DNA of 35,327 bases from an uncultured Spirochaetales bacterium (lineage in GTDB: Bacteria; Spirochaetota; Spirochaetia; Sphaerochaetales; Sphaerochaetaceae), in assembly GCA_944390865.1 (NCBI GenBank), contig CALXRC010000023.1, positions 1 through 35,327 of the forward strand, written 5' to 3'. The notes beneath the pieces are model-generated. The model searched no databases and was not told the origin of the DNA. It was given only the letters and a program-made list of their open reading frames with translations. The position numbers and the translations under genes are program-made. Position 1 is the stretch's first letter. Every line of letters begins with the position of its first letter. Below are positions 7,793-16,110 of the stretch, in pieces.

Positions 7793-9811
7793 ATGTTCGT
7801 CAAGGATCTGACTTTCCCAGTTGCAAAGATAAAGGGAATAGGCAAAGTCAGCGCTGCTGACTTCGCTTCCCTCTCTGTCGAGAAAGCCTCAGACCTCATC
7901 ACGCTTTATCCCAGAAGCTACGACGACAGGACAAGGCTGTCCTCGCTGAACGAAATAGGAGCTGAAGGAGGAAAGCTCAACTCAGCTGTCGAGATTGTGG
8001 AGCACAGCCACTACATGTCCCGGGGCCAGAGAGTGCTGAAAATGACATGCAGGGAGCTCTCTAGCGGAAGAACGCTTTACCTTCACTGCTTCGGACGGTC
8101 CTTCATGGAAAGTGCCTACCCGGCAGGCACAAGCTGGTTCATCAATGCCGATGTGACAAGGACAGGCAGCGTCTTCAGCGCTTCATCCTTCACTCTCGGC
8201 GCAAGCGAGGAGCAGGCAGGACTGGGCAGGATACTGCCAGTCTACCCTCTTTCCGGCTCGCTGACGCAGAAAGCAGTGCGCAGGGCTGTCAACAGCATAC
8301 TGAGCGTCAAATACATCAGATTTGATGATGAGCTTCCTCTCTCATTAATAGAGAAGCACGGTCTCCTGCACACAGATGAGGCCATAAGGCAGATACACAA
8401 TCCACAGAACGCTGAACTGCTGGACAGGGCAAAGAAGACACTTGCCTATACAGAACTGTTCTATCTTGAGCTGAAGCTGCTGCGGACAAAGGACAGTGCC
8501 GTCAAGACAGGACCTGTCAGACCCAGCAGCCTGGAGCAGAAAGTGATATCCAGTCTTCCTTTCACTCTGACAGCAGATCAGGAAAAGTGCCTTGACGAGA
8601 TAAGGGCAGACATGGACTACGGCCATATGAACAGGCTGCTTCAGGGAGATGTGGGCTCAGGAAAGACCCTGGTCGCCTGGCTTTCCGCCCTCCATATAAT
8701 AGCTCAGGGCTGTCAGGCTGCCTTCATGGCTCCCACCGAACTGCTTGCGCGCCAGCATGCGGAAGGAGCGGCGCAGCTGCTGAAAGACACAGGCGTCCGA
8801 GTCGCGTTCCTGACAGGAGATGTGAAGGGAAAGGAAAGAGGCTATCTTCTTGATGCGCTGAAAAAAGGCGAAATCGACCTTGCAATCGGCACGCATGCAC
8901 TGTTCTCAAAAGATGTCGCATTCAAAAAGCTGGGCCTTGTCATCATTGACGAGCAGCACCGCTTCGGCGTCGAGCAGCGCCAGGCTCTCAGCGGAAAGGG
9001 GCGGAGGGTCCATGTGCTCATGATGAGCGCGACCCCTATTCCGCGCACTCTCGCCATGACTGTCTTCGGTTCAATGGATGTCTCGACAATCCGCACAATG
9101 CCCGCAGGGCGCAAACCCGTCATCACGCACATAGTCGATGAGAAAAACAGGGAAAGGATGTATGCGTCAATCAGCGTCGAGTTCAGCAGAGGCCATCAGG
9201 CCTACTTCGTCTACCCCAGAATCGATGACGAGGGAGAAAGCTCGCTGAAGGACGTGACAAGCATGTTCTCCTTTCTTCAGGCGAAGTATCCGGAAGTCCC
9301 TTCGGCCCTGATCCACTCCCGTCTCAGCGAAGAGGAGAAAATCCGCATCCTCGACGATTTCAGGGCAAAGAAGCTGATGTACCTTGTCTCAACCTCTGTC
9401 GTTGAGGTGGGAATAGACGTGCCTGATGCGACCTGCATGATCATCGAGCACGCAGAGAGATTCGGCCTTGCGGCCCTGCACCAGCTGAGAGGACGGGTCG
9501 GCAGGAGCTCTCTCCAGAGCTGGTGCTTCCTTGTCTACTACGGCAATCTCACGGAAGAAGCCCGCTCCCGCCTCGTGGTCATGCGGGAATCAACGGACGG
9601 CTTCAGGATCGCAGAGGAGGATCTGCTGATCAGAGGTCCGGGAGAATTCACAGGAAACAGGCAGTCAGGCTACCTCAGGCTCAAGATGGCAAGTCTGACG
9701 GAAGATGTCGAGCTCATGGCCCAGGCGCGTGAGGATGCGCAGGCAGTGCTTGCTGAAGACAAGGGCCTGATCAGTGCCGGAAACTCGATGATACGCCAGC
9801 TGATTGACTGA
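7793..9811 (+). CDS. recG: ATP-dependent DNA helicase RecG
   Basis: The 672-residue helicase remodels stalled forks and Holliday junctions. An N-terminal wedge/OB region (about 1-150) starts VAKIKGIGKVSAADFASL. Walker A is GDVGSGKT, motif II is DEQH within IIDEQHRFGVEQR, and motif III is SATPIPRTLAM. Motifs V and VI are STSVVEVGIDVPDATCMIIE and HQLRGRVGRS. The C-terminal TRG-like region has RIAEEDLLIRGPGEFTGNRQSG. Length and motif order are normal for RecG. The start codon directly follows the yggT stop, with AAGGA about ten bases before it, so translation is probably coupled. Confidence 0.96.
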   Translation: MFVKDLTFPVAKIKGIGKVSAADFASLSVEKASDLITLYPRSYDDRTRLSSLNEIGAEGGKLNSAVEIVEHSHYMSRGQRVLKMTCRELSSGRTLYLHCFGRSFMESAYPAGTSWFINADVTRTGSVFSASSFTLGASEEQAGLGRILPVYPLSGSLTQKAVRRAVNSILSVKYIRFDDELPLSLIEKHGLLHTDEAIRQIHNPQNAELLDRAKKTLAYTELFYLELKLLRTKDSAVKTGPVRPSSLEQKVISSLPFTLTADQEKCLDEIRADMDYGHMNRLLQGDVGSGKTLVAWLSALHIIAQGCQAAFMAPTELLARQHAEGAAQLLKDTGVRVAFLTGDVKGKERGYLLDALKKGEIDLAIGTHALFSKDVAFKKLGLVIIDEQHRFGVEQRQALSGKGRRVHVLMMSATPIPRTLAMTVFGSMDVSTIRTMPAGRKPVITHIVDEKNRERMYASISVEFSRGHQAYFVYPRIDDEGESSLKDVTSMFSFLQAKYPEVPSALIHSRLSEEEKIRILDDFRAKKLMYLVSTSVVEVGIDVPDATCMIIEHAERFGLAALHQLRGRVGRSSLQSWCFLVYYGNLTEEARSRLVVMRESTDGFRIAEEDLLIRGPGEFTGNRQSGYLRLKMASLTEDVELMAQAREDAQAVLAEDKGLISAGNSMIRQLID

Positions 9812-9821
9812 AGAAGCGTTC

Positions 9822-9850
9822 TTTTCATCTGAAGCCCAAATCACTATTAT
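9822..9850 (+). promoter_or_regulatory. Possible rsmD promoter
   Basis: TTTTCA (9822-9827) and TATTAT (9845-9850) are 17 bases apart. TATTAT ends seven bases before the rsmD ATG at 9858, with no ribosome site between. This favours 9858 as the start and suggests a leaderless transcript independent of recG. Confidence 0.4.
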
Positions 9851-9857
9851 TGAAGCT

Positions 9858-10400
9858 ATGAGAATTACAGGCGGACAGTACGTCAGACGAAATATCATCT
9901 GCCCTCCCGGGATCATAAGACCGGCAATGGACAGAATGAGGGAAAGCCTCTTCTCCATCCTCGGACCGCTGGACGGCACCTCGTTTCTTGACCTCTTCTC
10001 AGGTTCAGGCTGCGTGGCCATAGAGGCTGCAAGCAGAGGGGCAAGCCCGATCCATCTTGTTGAAGGAGACAGGGGGAAAAAAGAGACAATCGAGAAAAAC
10101 CTCTCCTTTGTCAGGGAAGAAAAGCATCTGTTCATCATGGATGTGAACCGTTACCTTGCCTCCTGCGCCAGGACATATGGAATAATATACGCGGATCCTC
10201 CGTTCAACATGGAAGGCAAGACAGCCCTGGCAGAGAAAGTCTCAGCATACAGGCTTCTTGAGGAAGGCGGTCTGTTCATCATCCATTTTCCGGAAGAAGA
10301 GGACAAGTTCTGGCCGGAGGAGACAGGCACTCTCAGACTGTGCGACAGAAGAAAATACGGACGCTCAATACTCCGCTTTTACAAAGAGGCAAGGCAATGA
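9858..10400 (+). CDS. rsmD: 16S rRNA (guanine-N2)-methyltransferase RsmD
   Basis: RsmD methylates G966 of 16S rRNA from S-adenosylmethionine. The protein opens MRITGGQYVRRNI, the usual RsmD start. The reading frame is open upstream to 9804, but those 18 residues match nothing in the family, so the ATG at 9858 is chosen (180 residues). RPAMDRMRESLFSIL follows, then motif I LDLFSGSGCVAIEAASRGA, the VEGD acidic loop, and the catalytic DPPF motif (YADPPF) of amino-methyltransferases. The gene overlaps the next one by ATGA, so a housekeeping rRNA modifier is coupled to a lipid gene. Confidence 0.92.
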   Translation: MRITGGQYVRRNIICPPGIIRPAMDRMRESLFSILGPLDGTSFLDLFSGSGCVAIEAASRGASPIHLVEGDRGKKETIEKNLSFVREEKHLFIMDVNRYLASCARTYGIIYADPPFNMEGKTALAEKVSAYRLLEEGGLFIIHFPEEEDKFWPEETGTLRLCDRRKYGRSILRFYKEARQ

Positions 10401-11212
10401 ATCTTGAAATACGAGACGACAACAAGGCTGTGCTTTCGTACAGCCTGACATGCGCTGATGTGGATGCCCATTCGGACACACGGCTGAGCGCATATGAAAA
10501 CCTTGTGCAGGAAGCGGCAGGAATCCATGCCACATTGCGTGGAGTCGGAATCATGGATCTGCAGAAGGACAACCGCACCTGGGTCATCGCACGCAGCAGG
10601 ATGGAGATTTACCATTACAGCAAATGGCCAGAGGATCTGAAGATAACAACCTGGGCGCTTGACTCCACAGGCTTCAACTGCCCGCGCCATGTTGAGGCAG
10701 AGAATGCAGAGGGCACAAAGCTGTTTTCCTGCGAGACGAAATGGGCGGTAATAGATTTCAGGACAGGCCGCCCGCTCAGGGGAACGGTAATCAACGATCT
10801 GATAAAGACTCCGCCAAAGAAAGAGCAGGGAGAGAGCCACCTTCCATCCATCGCAGATGAGGATGCGGCCTGCCAGACAATACTGTACCGCTACAATCCT
10901 CAGATCCACTATCTGGACACAGACCTCAACAGGCATGTGAACAACCTCAGCTACATAAACTGGTGTCTGGATGCCCTTCCCGATTCCCTGCGCGACGAGT
11001 ACAAGCCTTCTCTGGCAGATGTGCGCTGGATCAGGCAGTGCTTCAGGCACGACAACCTGACTGTCGTCGTCAGGGCAGAAAGCGCCGGCGAGCTGGAAAA
11101 AGAGGAGCCTGTGCTGTGGTTTGATATCATCCGCACAGAGGAAAGCGGTGCATCGACAAAGGTATTTGATGCCCTGATCAAATGGAAAAAGCGGGCCCTG
11201 TGCTGCAGCTGA
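10397..11212 (+). CDS. Acyl-ACP thioesterase
   Basis: The 271-residue protein has the tandem hot-dog layout of FatA/FatB-type acyl-ACP thioesterases. The first half contains YSLTCADVDAHSDTRLSAYENLVQEAAGIHA and TWVIARSRMEIYHYSKWPEDLKITTW. The second half contains QIHYLDTDLNRHVNNLSYINW, in which the family's catalytic Asn/His region (N-x-HVNN) is visible. In bacteria it releases fatty acids from acyl carrier protein in the cytoplasm and so sets acyl chain length or supplies free fatty acids. The frame is open upstream to 10340, but the ATG at 10397 overlaps the rsmD stop (ATGA), follows GGCAAGGC, and starts at the conserved domain. It meets slyX tail-to-tail one base away, with no terminator visible. 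Confidence 0.85.
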   Translation: MNLEIRDDNKAVLSYSLTCADVDAHSDTRLSAYENLVQEAAGIHATLRGVGIMDLQKDNRTWVIARSRMEIYHYSKWPEDLKITTWALDSTGFNCPRHVEAENAEGTKLFSCETKWAVIDFRTGRPLRGTVINDLIKTPPKKEQGESHLPSIADEDAACQTILYRYNPQIHYLDTDLNRHVNNLSYINWCLDALPDSLRDEYKPSLADVRWIRQCFRHDNLTVVVRAESAGELEKEEPVLWFDIIRTEESGASTKVFDALIKWKKRALCCS

Positions 11213-11213
11213 A

Positions 11214-11420
11214 TCAGTAATGAGGAGGACGCCTGCTGGGACGATTGGGCGTTCCGACCTCTTCGATGAGGCTCTTCAGCTTTTCCGACAGCTTCTCGAC
11301 AGTATAGCTGAGCGCATCAATTTCCTTCCGCTGGGAAATGACCACATCATTAAGCTCATCGAGCCCTGATTCAAGATAGCTCACCTTTATCTCAAGCTGT
11401 TCAATTTCTTTATTCATCAC
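11214..11420 (-). CDS. slyX: SlyX-family small coiled-coil protein
   Basis: The 68-residue protein has the SlyX pattern: an N-terminal heptad coiled coil (EQLEIKVSYLESGLDELNDVV, SQRKEIDALSYTVEKLSEKL) and the family's typical RPPHY end. SlyX is found in many bacteria; it was named for its location beside slyD in E. coli and its function is unknown. Here it stands alone between the thioesterase and a WYL regulator, without slyD. It is transcribed leftward and ends one base from the thioesterase stop. Confidence 0.8.
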   Translation of the reverse strand: MMNKEIEQLEIKVSYLESGLDELNDVVISQRKEIDALSYTVEKLSEKLKSLIEEVGTPNRPSRRPPHY

Positions 11421-11462
11421 AACAGATCATACAATAACGGCACGGAAGATGACAATAAAGCG

Positions 11463-11497
11463 CTTCCCGGTCCGGCTCAGATGTGCCGGGCCGGAAG
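11463..11497. other. GC-rich hairpin in the slyX/WYL divergent region
   Basis: CTTCCCGGTCCGGC (11463-11476) pairs with GCCGGGCCGGAAG (11485-11497) with one bulged base and an eight-base loop. It lies between two divergent genes, where a terminator is not needed. It has no T-run on either side. It may be part of a 5' untranslated region or a protein site; its role is unknown. Confidence 0.5.
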
Positions 11498-11549
11498 ACA
11501 GGGCGGCATCACGATGGCGGAAAGCAGTGCCTGATGCCCTGCAATTTTG

Positions 11550-11577
11550 TTGCCTGTGTGCCTCTTCGTGCTATAAT
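11550..11577 (+). promoter_or_regulatory. Promoter of the WYL-type regulator
   Basis: TTGCCT (-35, 11550-11555) and a perfect TATAAT (-10, 11572-11577) are 16 bases apart. The box is flanked by two copies of AATTTTGTTGC (11543-11553 and 11575-11585), 32 bases apart, followed by another GTTGCAT. The repeats overlap the -35 and the transcription start, as an operator for autoregulation would. Confidence 0.65.
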
Positions 11578-11615
11578 TTTGTTGCATACAGTTGCATTTA
11601 GGAGAAGAGAGAATC

Positions 11616-12590
11616 GTGAAAGGAGAACGTGTAGCACAGCTTGAACTGCTTCTGAGAAGCCACCCTGAAGGACTGAGGAGGGCCGAGATAGCCCGCCGTC
11701 TTGGTGTACACCGCTCAACCATCTCACGCTATGTGGAAGATTTATCCAGGCACATCGACATCTATGAGGAGAACAACCTGATCAAGATCAGGCAGAAGGA
11801 AGAAGATGAGAACATCGCCCTTTCTGTCTATGAAAGTCTTGCCTTCAACATGAGCGCTGAGATCCTTGCCTCCAATACCGATATCCAGAACCCGCATCTG
11901 GCTTCCGGCCTGAGGAAGATCGCGATGAACATGCACTCCTATGCGCCGAAGATCAGCGAGAACATACTTCATGTGGCTGAACGGATTGACCAGGAAGTGC
12001 AGAAGAACAGCCAGGAGAATTCCCGCTACAGCAAGATCCTGGAAGTCCTGATTGACGCCTGGGTGACAGGCCGCATTGTCCGCCTGACGACAGGGGAAAA
12101 GGCAGATGAGGAAATTGAGCTGGCACCCTACTTCATCGGCTTCAGGGAAGAGGAAAACCAGGACAGAAAGCCCATCACCGTCACAGGAAGGCTGAGACAT
12201 ACAAAGGACATCATCACGCTTGACATCTCATCTATAAGTCAGGCCGTGCTGCTGAACGAGACGTACACGATTCCCGATAACCTCAAACCCTTCCGGCTCA
12301 GCAGGGAGGAAGGCGGAATGTATGATGCAATAGACATGATCCCGCTGACGCTGGAGCTGGAGGAAAAGTCTGCCGTCAACGCATTCTCAAACCTCATTCA
12401 CACAGACTTTGTCTTCTCTCATGATGAGAAGGGCCGCCTCATCTGCTCCTTCAGGGCAGAAAACTCAATTGAGCTGATGATGCACATCTTTCAGTGCGGA
12501 AGCTCTCTCAGGATTCTTGCCCCCGAAGGCTACAAGAGGAAGTACCTGACTTACATGAAGCACATACTGAACAGCTACGCCAGCGACTGA
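11616..12590 (+). CDS. Helix-turn-helix regulator with WYL-like domain
   Basis: The N-terminus is a winged helix-turn-helix (HPEGLRRAEIARRLGVHRSTISRYVEDLSRHIDIYEENNLIKI), and the rest resembles WYL-domain regulators with a C-terminal WCX-like region (ENSIELMMHIFQCGSSLRILAPEGYKRKYLTYMKHIL). Such proteins sense ligands, often nucleotides or nucleic acid, and repress or activate nearby genes. The frame is open from a TTG at 11592, but a GTG at 11616 has a good AGGAG at 11600-11604 and begins at the HTH, so it is preferred (324 residues). The gene converges on the nagB-like gene and overlaps its end by 16 bases. The repeats in its promoter suggest autoregulation. The target genes are not shown by the sequence. 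Confidence 0.7.
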   Translation: MKGERVAQLELLLRSHPEGLRRAEIARRLGVHRSTISRYVEDLSRHIDIYEENNLIKIRQKEEDENIALSVYESLAFNMSAEILASNTDIQNPHLASGLRKIAMNMHSYAPKISENILHVAERIDQEVQKNSQENSRYSKILEVLIDAWVTGRIVRLTTGEKADEEIELAPYFIGFREEENQDRKPITVTGRLRHTKDIITLDISSISQAVLLNETYTIPDNLKPFRLSREEGGMYDAIDMIPLTLELEEKSAVNAFSNLIHTDFVFSHDEKGRLICSFRAENSIELMMHIFQCGSSLRILAPEGYKRKYLTYMKHILNSYASD

Positions 12591-13336
12591 GGCAGCGGGC
12601 AGGACCAGACTATCTTAGACCTGTCCACGCCGGCAAAGCTGTCCTCATCAAGATAGAGATGCCAGTCAGGGTGGCACTTAAGAAGCGTCGCGGGAATCAT
12701 CCTTGTGGCAGATGGAGCATACAGTGTCTTCATCACGGCCTCAGCTTTAACGTCATGCGGTACGACACTGACTATCGTCCTGCACTGCAGCACCTGATAG
12801 CAGCTCATCGTGATGGCACTGGAAGGCACCGAATCCAGGCTGTCAAACCAGCCTTCCCTCACCTGCTGGCGGCGGCAGCGCTCATCAAGCCTCACAGTGA
12901 TGTACGGCTCCTTTGTCTCAATATTGCAAGGAGGATCATTGAAGGCGATGTGCCCGTTTTCTCCTATCCCGACAACACCAAGGTCAATCGGAGACTCAAG
13001 CACAGCTTCCTTCAGCTCCTCCTGCGGCATTTTTCCAATCAGATAGGCTTTCTTCAGGCTGACGCGCGATATGAATCTCTCGTTCAGATAGCTGCAGAAG
13101 CTTGCTCTGTCTGCAAGGTCAAGACCGATATATTCATCAAGATGAAACATCTCTACCTTATCCCAGGGGATATCTTCCTTCACAAGATAGTCCAGAAACT
13201 CAAACTGGCTCTGCCCTGTCGAGAGCACTATGCGGGCCGCTCCCCTTTCTTCAACCGCCTTTGCGATCACGCCTGCCGAGAAGTCAGCTGCAAGCTGGCC
13301 TGTCCTGTCAGACGACTGAGACACTGAGAAAAACAC
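12575..13336 (-). CDS. Glucosamine-6-phosphate deaminase-like protein (NagB family)
   Basis: The 253-residue protein has NagB/6-phosphogluconolactonase family motifs: VLSTGQSQFEFLDYLV (sugar-phosphate loop), FHLDEYIGL (general-base aspartate), and VVGIGENGHIAFNDPP (catalytic histidine loop). NagB turns glucosamine-6-phosphate into fructose-6-phosphate and ammonia. E. coli NagB has Glu at the end of the catalytic loop (HIAFNEP) where this protein has Asp, so exact substrate and kinetics may differ. The start is GTG at 13336 with a perfect GGAGGTGA eight bases before. It lies three bases after the flavodoxin/ferredoxin gene on the same strand, so the two are likely co-transcribed. It sits near a locus for amino-sugar-containing glycans, which fits a role in amino sugar catabolism. 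Confidence 0.8.
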   Translation of the reverse strand: MFFSVSQSSDRTGQLAADFSAGVIAKAVEERGAARIVLSTGQSQFEFLDYLVKEDIPWDKVEMFHLDEYIGLDLADRASFCSYLNERFISRVSLKKAYLIGKMPQEELKEAVLESPIDLGVVGIGENGHIAFNDPPCNIETKEPYITVRLDERCRRQQVREGWFDSLDSVPSSAITMSCYQVLQCRTIVSVVPHDVKAEAVMKTLYAPSATRMIPATLLKCHPDWHLYLDEDSFAGVDRSKIVWSCPLPQSLA

Positions 13337-13339
13337 AAA

Positions 13340-14119
13340 TCACCTCCGATCCTGCACTGCGGCAGGGAAAAACACGTTCTCTTTTCTTTCTCCGTTCTTC
13401 TTCAGGAAGACTTCCCCGCTCTGCCTGTATTCCTCACCGCGGTAGCCTCTTGCGCCGGCAGGACAGCTGACGATGCAGCGGCCGCAGGAAATGCACACAG
13501 CCTTGTAGCTTGTCCTCACATTCTCCCTGCTGATCGCACTGACCGGACATACAGAAACGCAGCGCATGCAGCCAGTGCAGCTCTCATCAGCTTCAGGGTG
13601 AAACGGCGTTCCCCTGAAGACAGAGGGATCTGCGCTCCGGTCTCCCGGAAGCATTGAGGACACACTCTTTCCCTGAGGATCGAACATTGATGCGAACTGT
13701 CTTGCTTCCTCTCTGTCCTTATCATCAGGACGGCCGGAAGCGACTGAGGGGAATATTGAATGCCTTGCAGAAAGAGCGGCTGCGGCCTTTGTCTCAAAGC
13801 CCTGACGTGCAAGCAGCTCATCCATCTGCACAAGAGCATTGTCGTAATGACGGTTTCCATATACTGCAAGGACTGCTGCAGGCGTGCTGCTGCCGTGAAG
13901 CAGGGGAACAAGAGCAGCGCAGAAAGACGGTATGAAGCCCCCATAGACAGGCATGGCAAAGACAAGAATGTCATCATGTCCCAGTTCAAGAGGGATCCTG
14001 TCTTCCCTGCCGGCCCAGTTCAGAAAGCGTGCATCAGTCTGGCCGGGCAGACCGGAGACATAGGCATGAACATATGAAGAGACAGTCCCGCAGGCTGAGA
14101 AGTAAACACAGTGAACCAC
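13340..14119 (-). CDS. Flavodoxin/ferredoxin fusion protein (EFR1-like)
   Basis: The N-terminal half is a flavodoxin-like fold (VHCVYFSACGTVSSYV for the FMN phosphate loop, then DDILVFAMPVYGGFIP and AAVLAVYGNRHYDNAL). The C-terminal half has two [4Fe-4S] ferredoxin motifs, CTGCMRCVSVCP and CISCGRCIVSCP. Proteins of this layout move electrons in anaerobes; the partner is unknown. The frame opens at an ATG at 14137. However, AGGAG (14126-14130) lies six bases before a GTG at 14119, and an extended TGCTATCAT -10-like box (14141-14149) would start transcription around 14134, inside the longer version. I therefore choose GTG 14119 (259 residues). Confidence 0.75.
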   Translation of the reverse strand: MVHCVYFSACGTVSSYVHAYVSGLPGQTDARFLNWAGREDRIPLELGHDDILVFAMPVYGGFIPSFCAALVPLLHGSSTPAAVLAVYGNRHYDNALVQMDELLARQGFETKAAAALSARHSIFPSVASGRPDDKDREEARQFASMFDPQGKSVSSMLPGDRSADPSVFRGTPFHPEADESCTGCMRCVSVCPVSAISRENVRTSYKAVCISCGRCIVSCPAGARGYRGEEYRQSGEVFLKKNGERKENVFFPAAVQDRR

Positions 14120-14244
14120 GAAGAACTCCTTTTTCATTCAATGATAGCAGAAAAAAAGAAAATGAGGAAAAGCATTGCTGCCCTTCCTCAAATTCCCTTT
14201 TGTTTTCCCCTGTTATGCACTTTCCGGTGAAAAGAGAGTAATGG

Positions 14245-14272
14245 CCGGCAGGCTGTGCATGCCTGCTGCCGG
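14245..14272 (-). terminator. Terminator-like hairpin after the CUT1 transporter
   Basis: CCGGCAGGC (14245-14253) pairs with the right arm at 14261-14272 (GCCTGC-TGCCGG, small internal bulge). It lies just after the stop of the second permease gene on the minus strand, followed by CATTACTCTCTTTTC, a weak T-rich tail. Confidence 0.5.
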
Positions 14273-14274
14273 AA

Positions 14275-15111
14275 TCAGCCTTTAAGTCCGCTGGAAGCAA
14301 CCCCCTCGACAAAATACTTCTGCAGCGAAAGGAAGACGGCGAGAACCGGAATCATGGTGACGACGCTTCCTGCCATGATCAGGCCGTACTCAGATGAATA
14401 CTGGCCGATGAAGCTTCTCAGTCCGAGCTGGATTGTCTTCAGGTTGTCCCTTGTCAGGTAGATGTAAGGTCCAAGGAAGTCATTCCAGGTGTTGACGAAG
14501 GTGAAGATAGTCAGCGTGGAAAGAGCCGGCTTGGCAAGCGGAAGCATGATCTTGGCATAAATTCCGTACTCCGTCATTCCGTCAATGCGGGCCGCTTCGC
14601 ACAGCTCTGTCGGGACCCCTTCATAGAACTGCTTCATCATGAACACTCCGAAGGCGCTGAAAGCCTGAAGGATTATGATGGCAAGATGGGTGTTGTTCAG
14701 TCCCATGCCGCGCAGCATCATGAACTGAGGAACCATGTAAGCCTGCCATGGAACCGCAATCGTGGCGATATAGCCCAGGAACAGTGCGTTCTTTCCCTTG
14801 AAGCGCAGCTTTGAGAAAGCATAGGCGGCAAAGGATGAGGTGAACAGCTGCAGCAGAGTGACAATGATTGTCAGCTTCACTGTGTTCAGGATGTATGTCA
14901 GCAGCGGGATTCTGGTCCAGATGTCGCTGTAGTTCTGCCATCTCGGTTCAGCAGGTATCCACTGAATCGGGAATGTGAATACATCCCTGTCCTCCTTGAG
15001 CGATGCGCTGAGCATCCACAGGAAAGGCAGCAGCATGATCGCAGCCATCAGGATAAGGAACACATAAAGAAGGACTTTGAGAACCTTCTGTCCATTGGAT
15101 TCAATCATCAT
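14275..15111 (-). CDS. Sugar ABC transporter permease, MalG-like (CUT1)
   Basis: The 278-residue protein has six predicted membrane segments, starting VLLYVFLILMAAIMLLPFLWML. Its EAA loop (ELCEAARIDGMTEYGIYAKIMLPLAKPAL) is the contact with the ATPase. It ends with SLQKYFVEGVASSGLKG, the usual MalG-type end. It forms the inner-membrane channel with the MalF-like partner 13 bases upstream. A strong AGGAGG precedes the ATG-ATG start. No ATPase gene is present in the operon, so a shared MsmX-like ATPase elsewhere is likely. Genomic context points to oligosaccharides from uronic-acid-containing glycans. Confidence 0.93.
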   Translation of the reverse strand: MMIESNGQKVLKVLLYVFLILMAAIMLLPFLWMLSASLKEDRDVFTFPIQWIPAEPRWQNYSDIWTRIPLLTYILNTVKLTIIVTLLQLFTSSFAAYAFSKLRFKGKNALFLGYIATIAVPWQAYMVPQFMMLRGMGLNNTHLAIIILQAFSAFGVFMMKQFYEGVPTELCEAARIDGMTEYGIYAKIMLPLAKPALSTLTIFTFVNTWNDFLGPYIYLTRDNLKTIQLGLRSFIGQYSSEYGLIMAGSVVTMIPVLAVFLSLQKYFVEGVASSGLKG

Positions 15112-15124
15112 AAGGCCTGTCCTC

Positions 15125-16090
15125 CTACTCTTTGTCCAGCCTGAACTGGATGATCGTCACGACAAGCACAATGGCAAAGAGCACCAGGGCCTCTGCAGAA
15201 GCAACGCCCAGTCTCCAGTAGCGGAATGCGCTGTTGTAGATTTCGTATACGAGAACCGTAGTCGACTGCGACAGGGCACCGGAACCGGCTCCGGCCAGCA
15301 TGTAGACAATGTCGTATACCTTGAAGCACTGGATAGTCAGCATGATAAGGATGAAGAAAGTCGTGTTCCTCAGCTGAGGCAGAGTGACGTACCAGAACTT
15401 CTGCCAGGTGTTGACGCCGTCAATAGAGGCAGCCTCATACAGCTCTGAGTTGATGCCCTGCAGTCCAGCAAGATAGATGACCATGTAGTAGCCCATGTAC
15501 TTCCAGACAGAGAAGAGGATGATGGTGAACATGGCCCAGTCATTGTCTGCGATCCAGCGCGGAGGATCATCCACGCCGAGCCTGATGAGGATCTCGTTGA
15601 CAGGTCCCATCGAAGGGTTGAAGAGCATGTTCCACACAGCCGTAACGGCTACGAGGGATCCTACGTAGGGGAAGAATGAAACTGTCCTGAAGAAGTTTCT
15701 TCCCCTGATCTTCTGATTCAGGACAATGGCCAGGAACAGAGAGACAATGAGTGTCAGAGGCACTGTTCCTATTGTGTAAACGAAGGTGTTCTTCAATGAG
15801 GCAAGAAACATCTCGTTCGTGAAAATGTACTTGAAGTTATCGAGACCGGCCCAGGTCATTTCCGTGTTTCCATTCCAGTTCATGAAAGCCAGTGCGAAGG
15901 CAAAGACAATCGGAACCAGAGTGAAAACAGCAAAGCCGATGAAGTTCGGGGCAATGAATGAATAGGCAACGACGTTCCTGTTCAGCTCAGCCTTCTTTGC
16001 AGCCTTTGATTTCTCGATTTTGATGCTTGTGTCTATTGGAAGACCGTTTGCGGTGAAGCCCACAGTCTGCTTATCCTTTTTTCTCAACAT
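15125..16090 (-). CDS. Sugar ABC transporter permease, MalF-like (CUT1)
   Basis: The 321-residue protein has an N-terminal cytoplasmic stretch, then membrane segments beginning VAYSFIAPNFIGFAVFTLVPIVFAFALAFM. Its EAA loop is INSELYEAASIDGVNTWQKFWYVTLPQL, which matches the CUT1 consensus. It pairs with the MalG-like gene downstream. The ribosome site is weak (GCGGGG), and a stable hairpin separates it from the binding-protein gene, consistent with lower expression than the binding protein. Confidence 0.93.
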   Translation of the reverse strand: MLRKKDKQTVGFTANGLPIDTSIKIEKSKAAKKAELNRNVVAYSFIAPNFIGFAVFTLVPIVFAFALAFMNWNGNTEMTWAGLDNFKYIFTNEMFLASLKNTFVYTIGTVPLTLIVSLFLAIVLNQKIRGRNFFRTVSFFPYVGSLVAVTAVWNMLFNPSMGPVNEILIRLGVDDPPRWIADNDWAMFTIILFSVWKYMGYYMVIYLAGLQGINSELYEAASIDGVNTWQKFWYVTLPQLRNTTFFILIMLTIQCFKVYDIVYMLAGAGSGALSQSTTVLVYEIYNSAFRYWRLGVASAEALVLFAIVLVVTIIQFRLDKE

Positions 16091-16110
16091 ACAAAACCCC
16101 GCAAAACAGA

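Noticed and set aside
12494..13327. Plus-strand open frame of 277 codons over the nagB-like gene
   Set aside because: Antisense to NagB motifs with the HLDEY and GHIAFN catalytic segments; composition of a mirror frame (many His, Arg).
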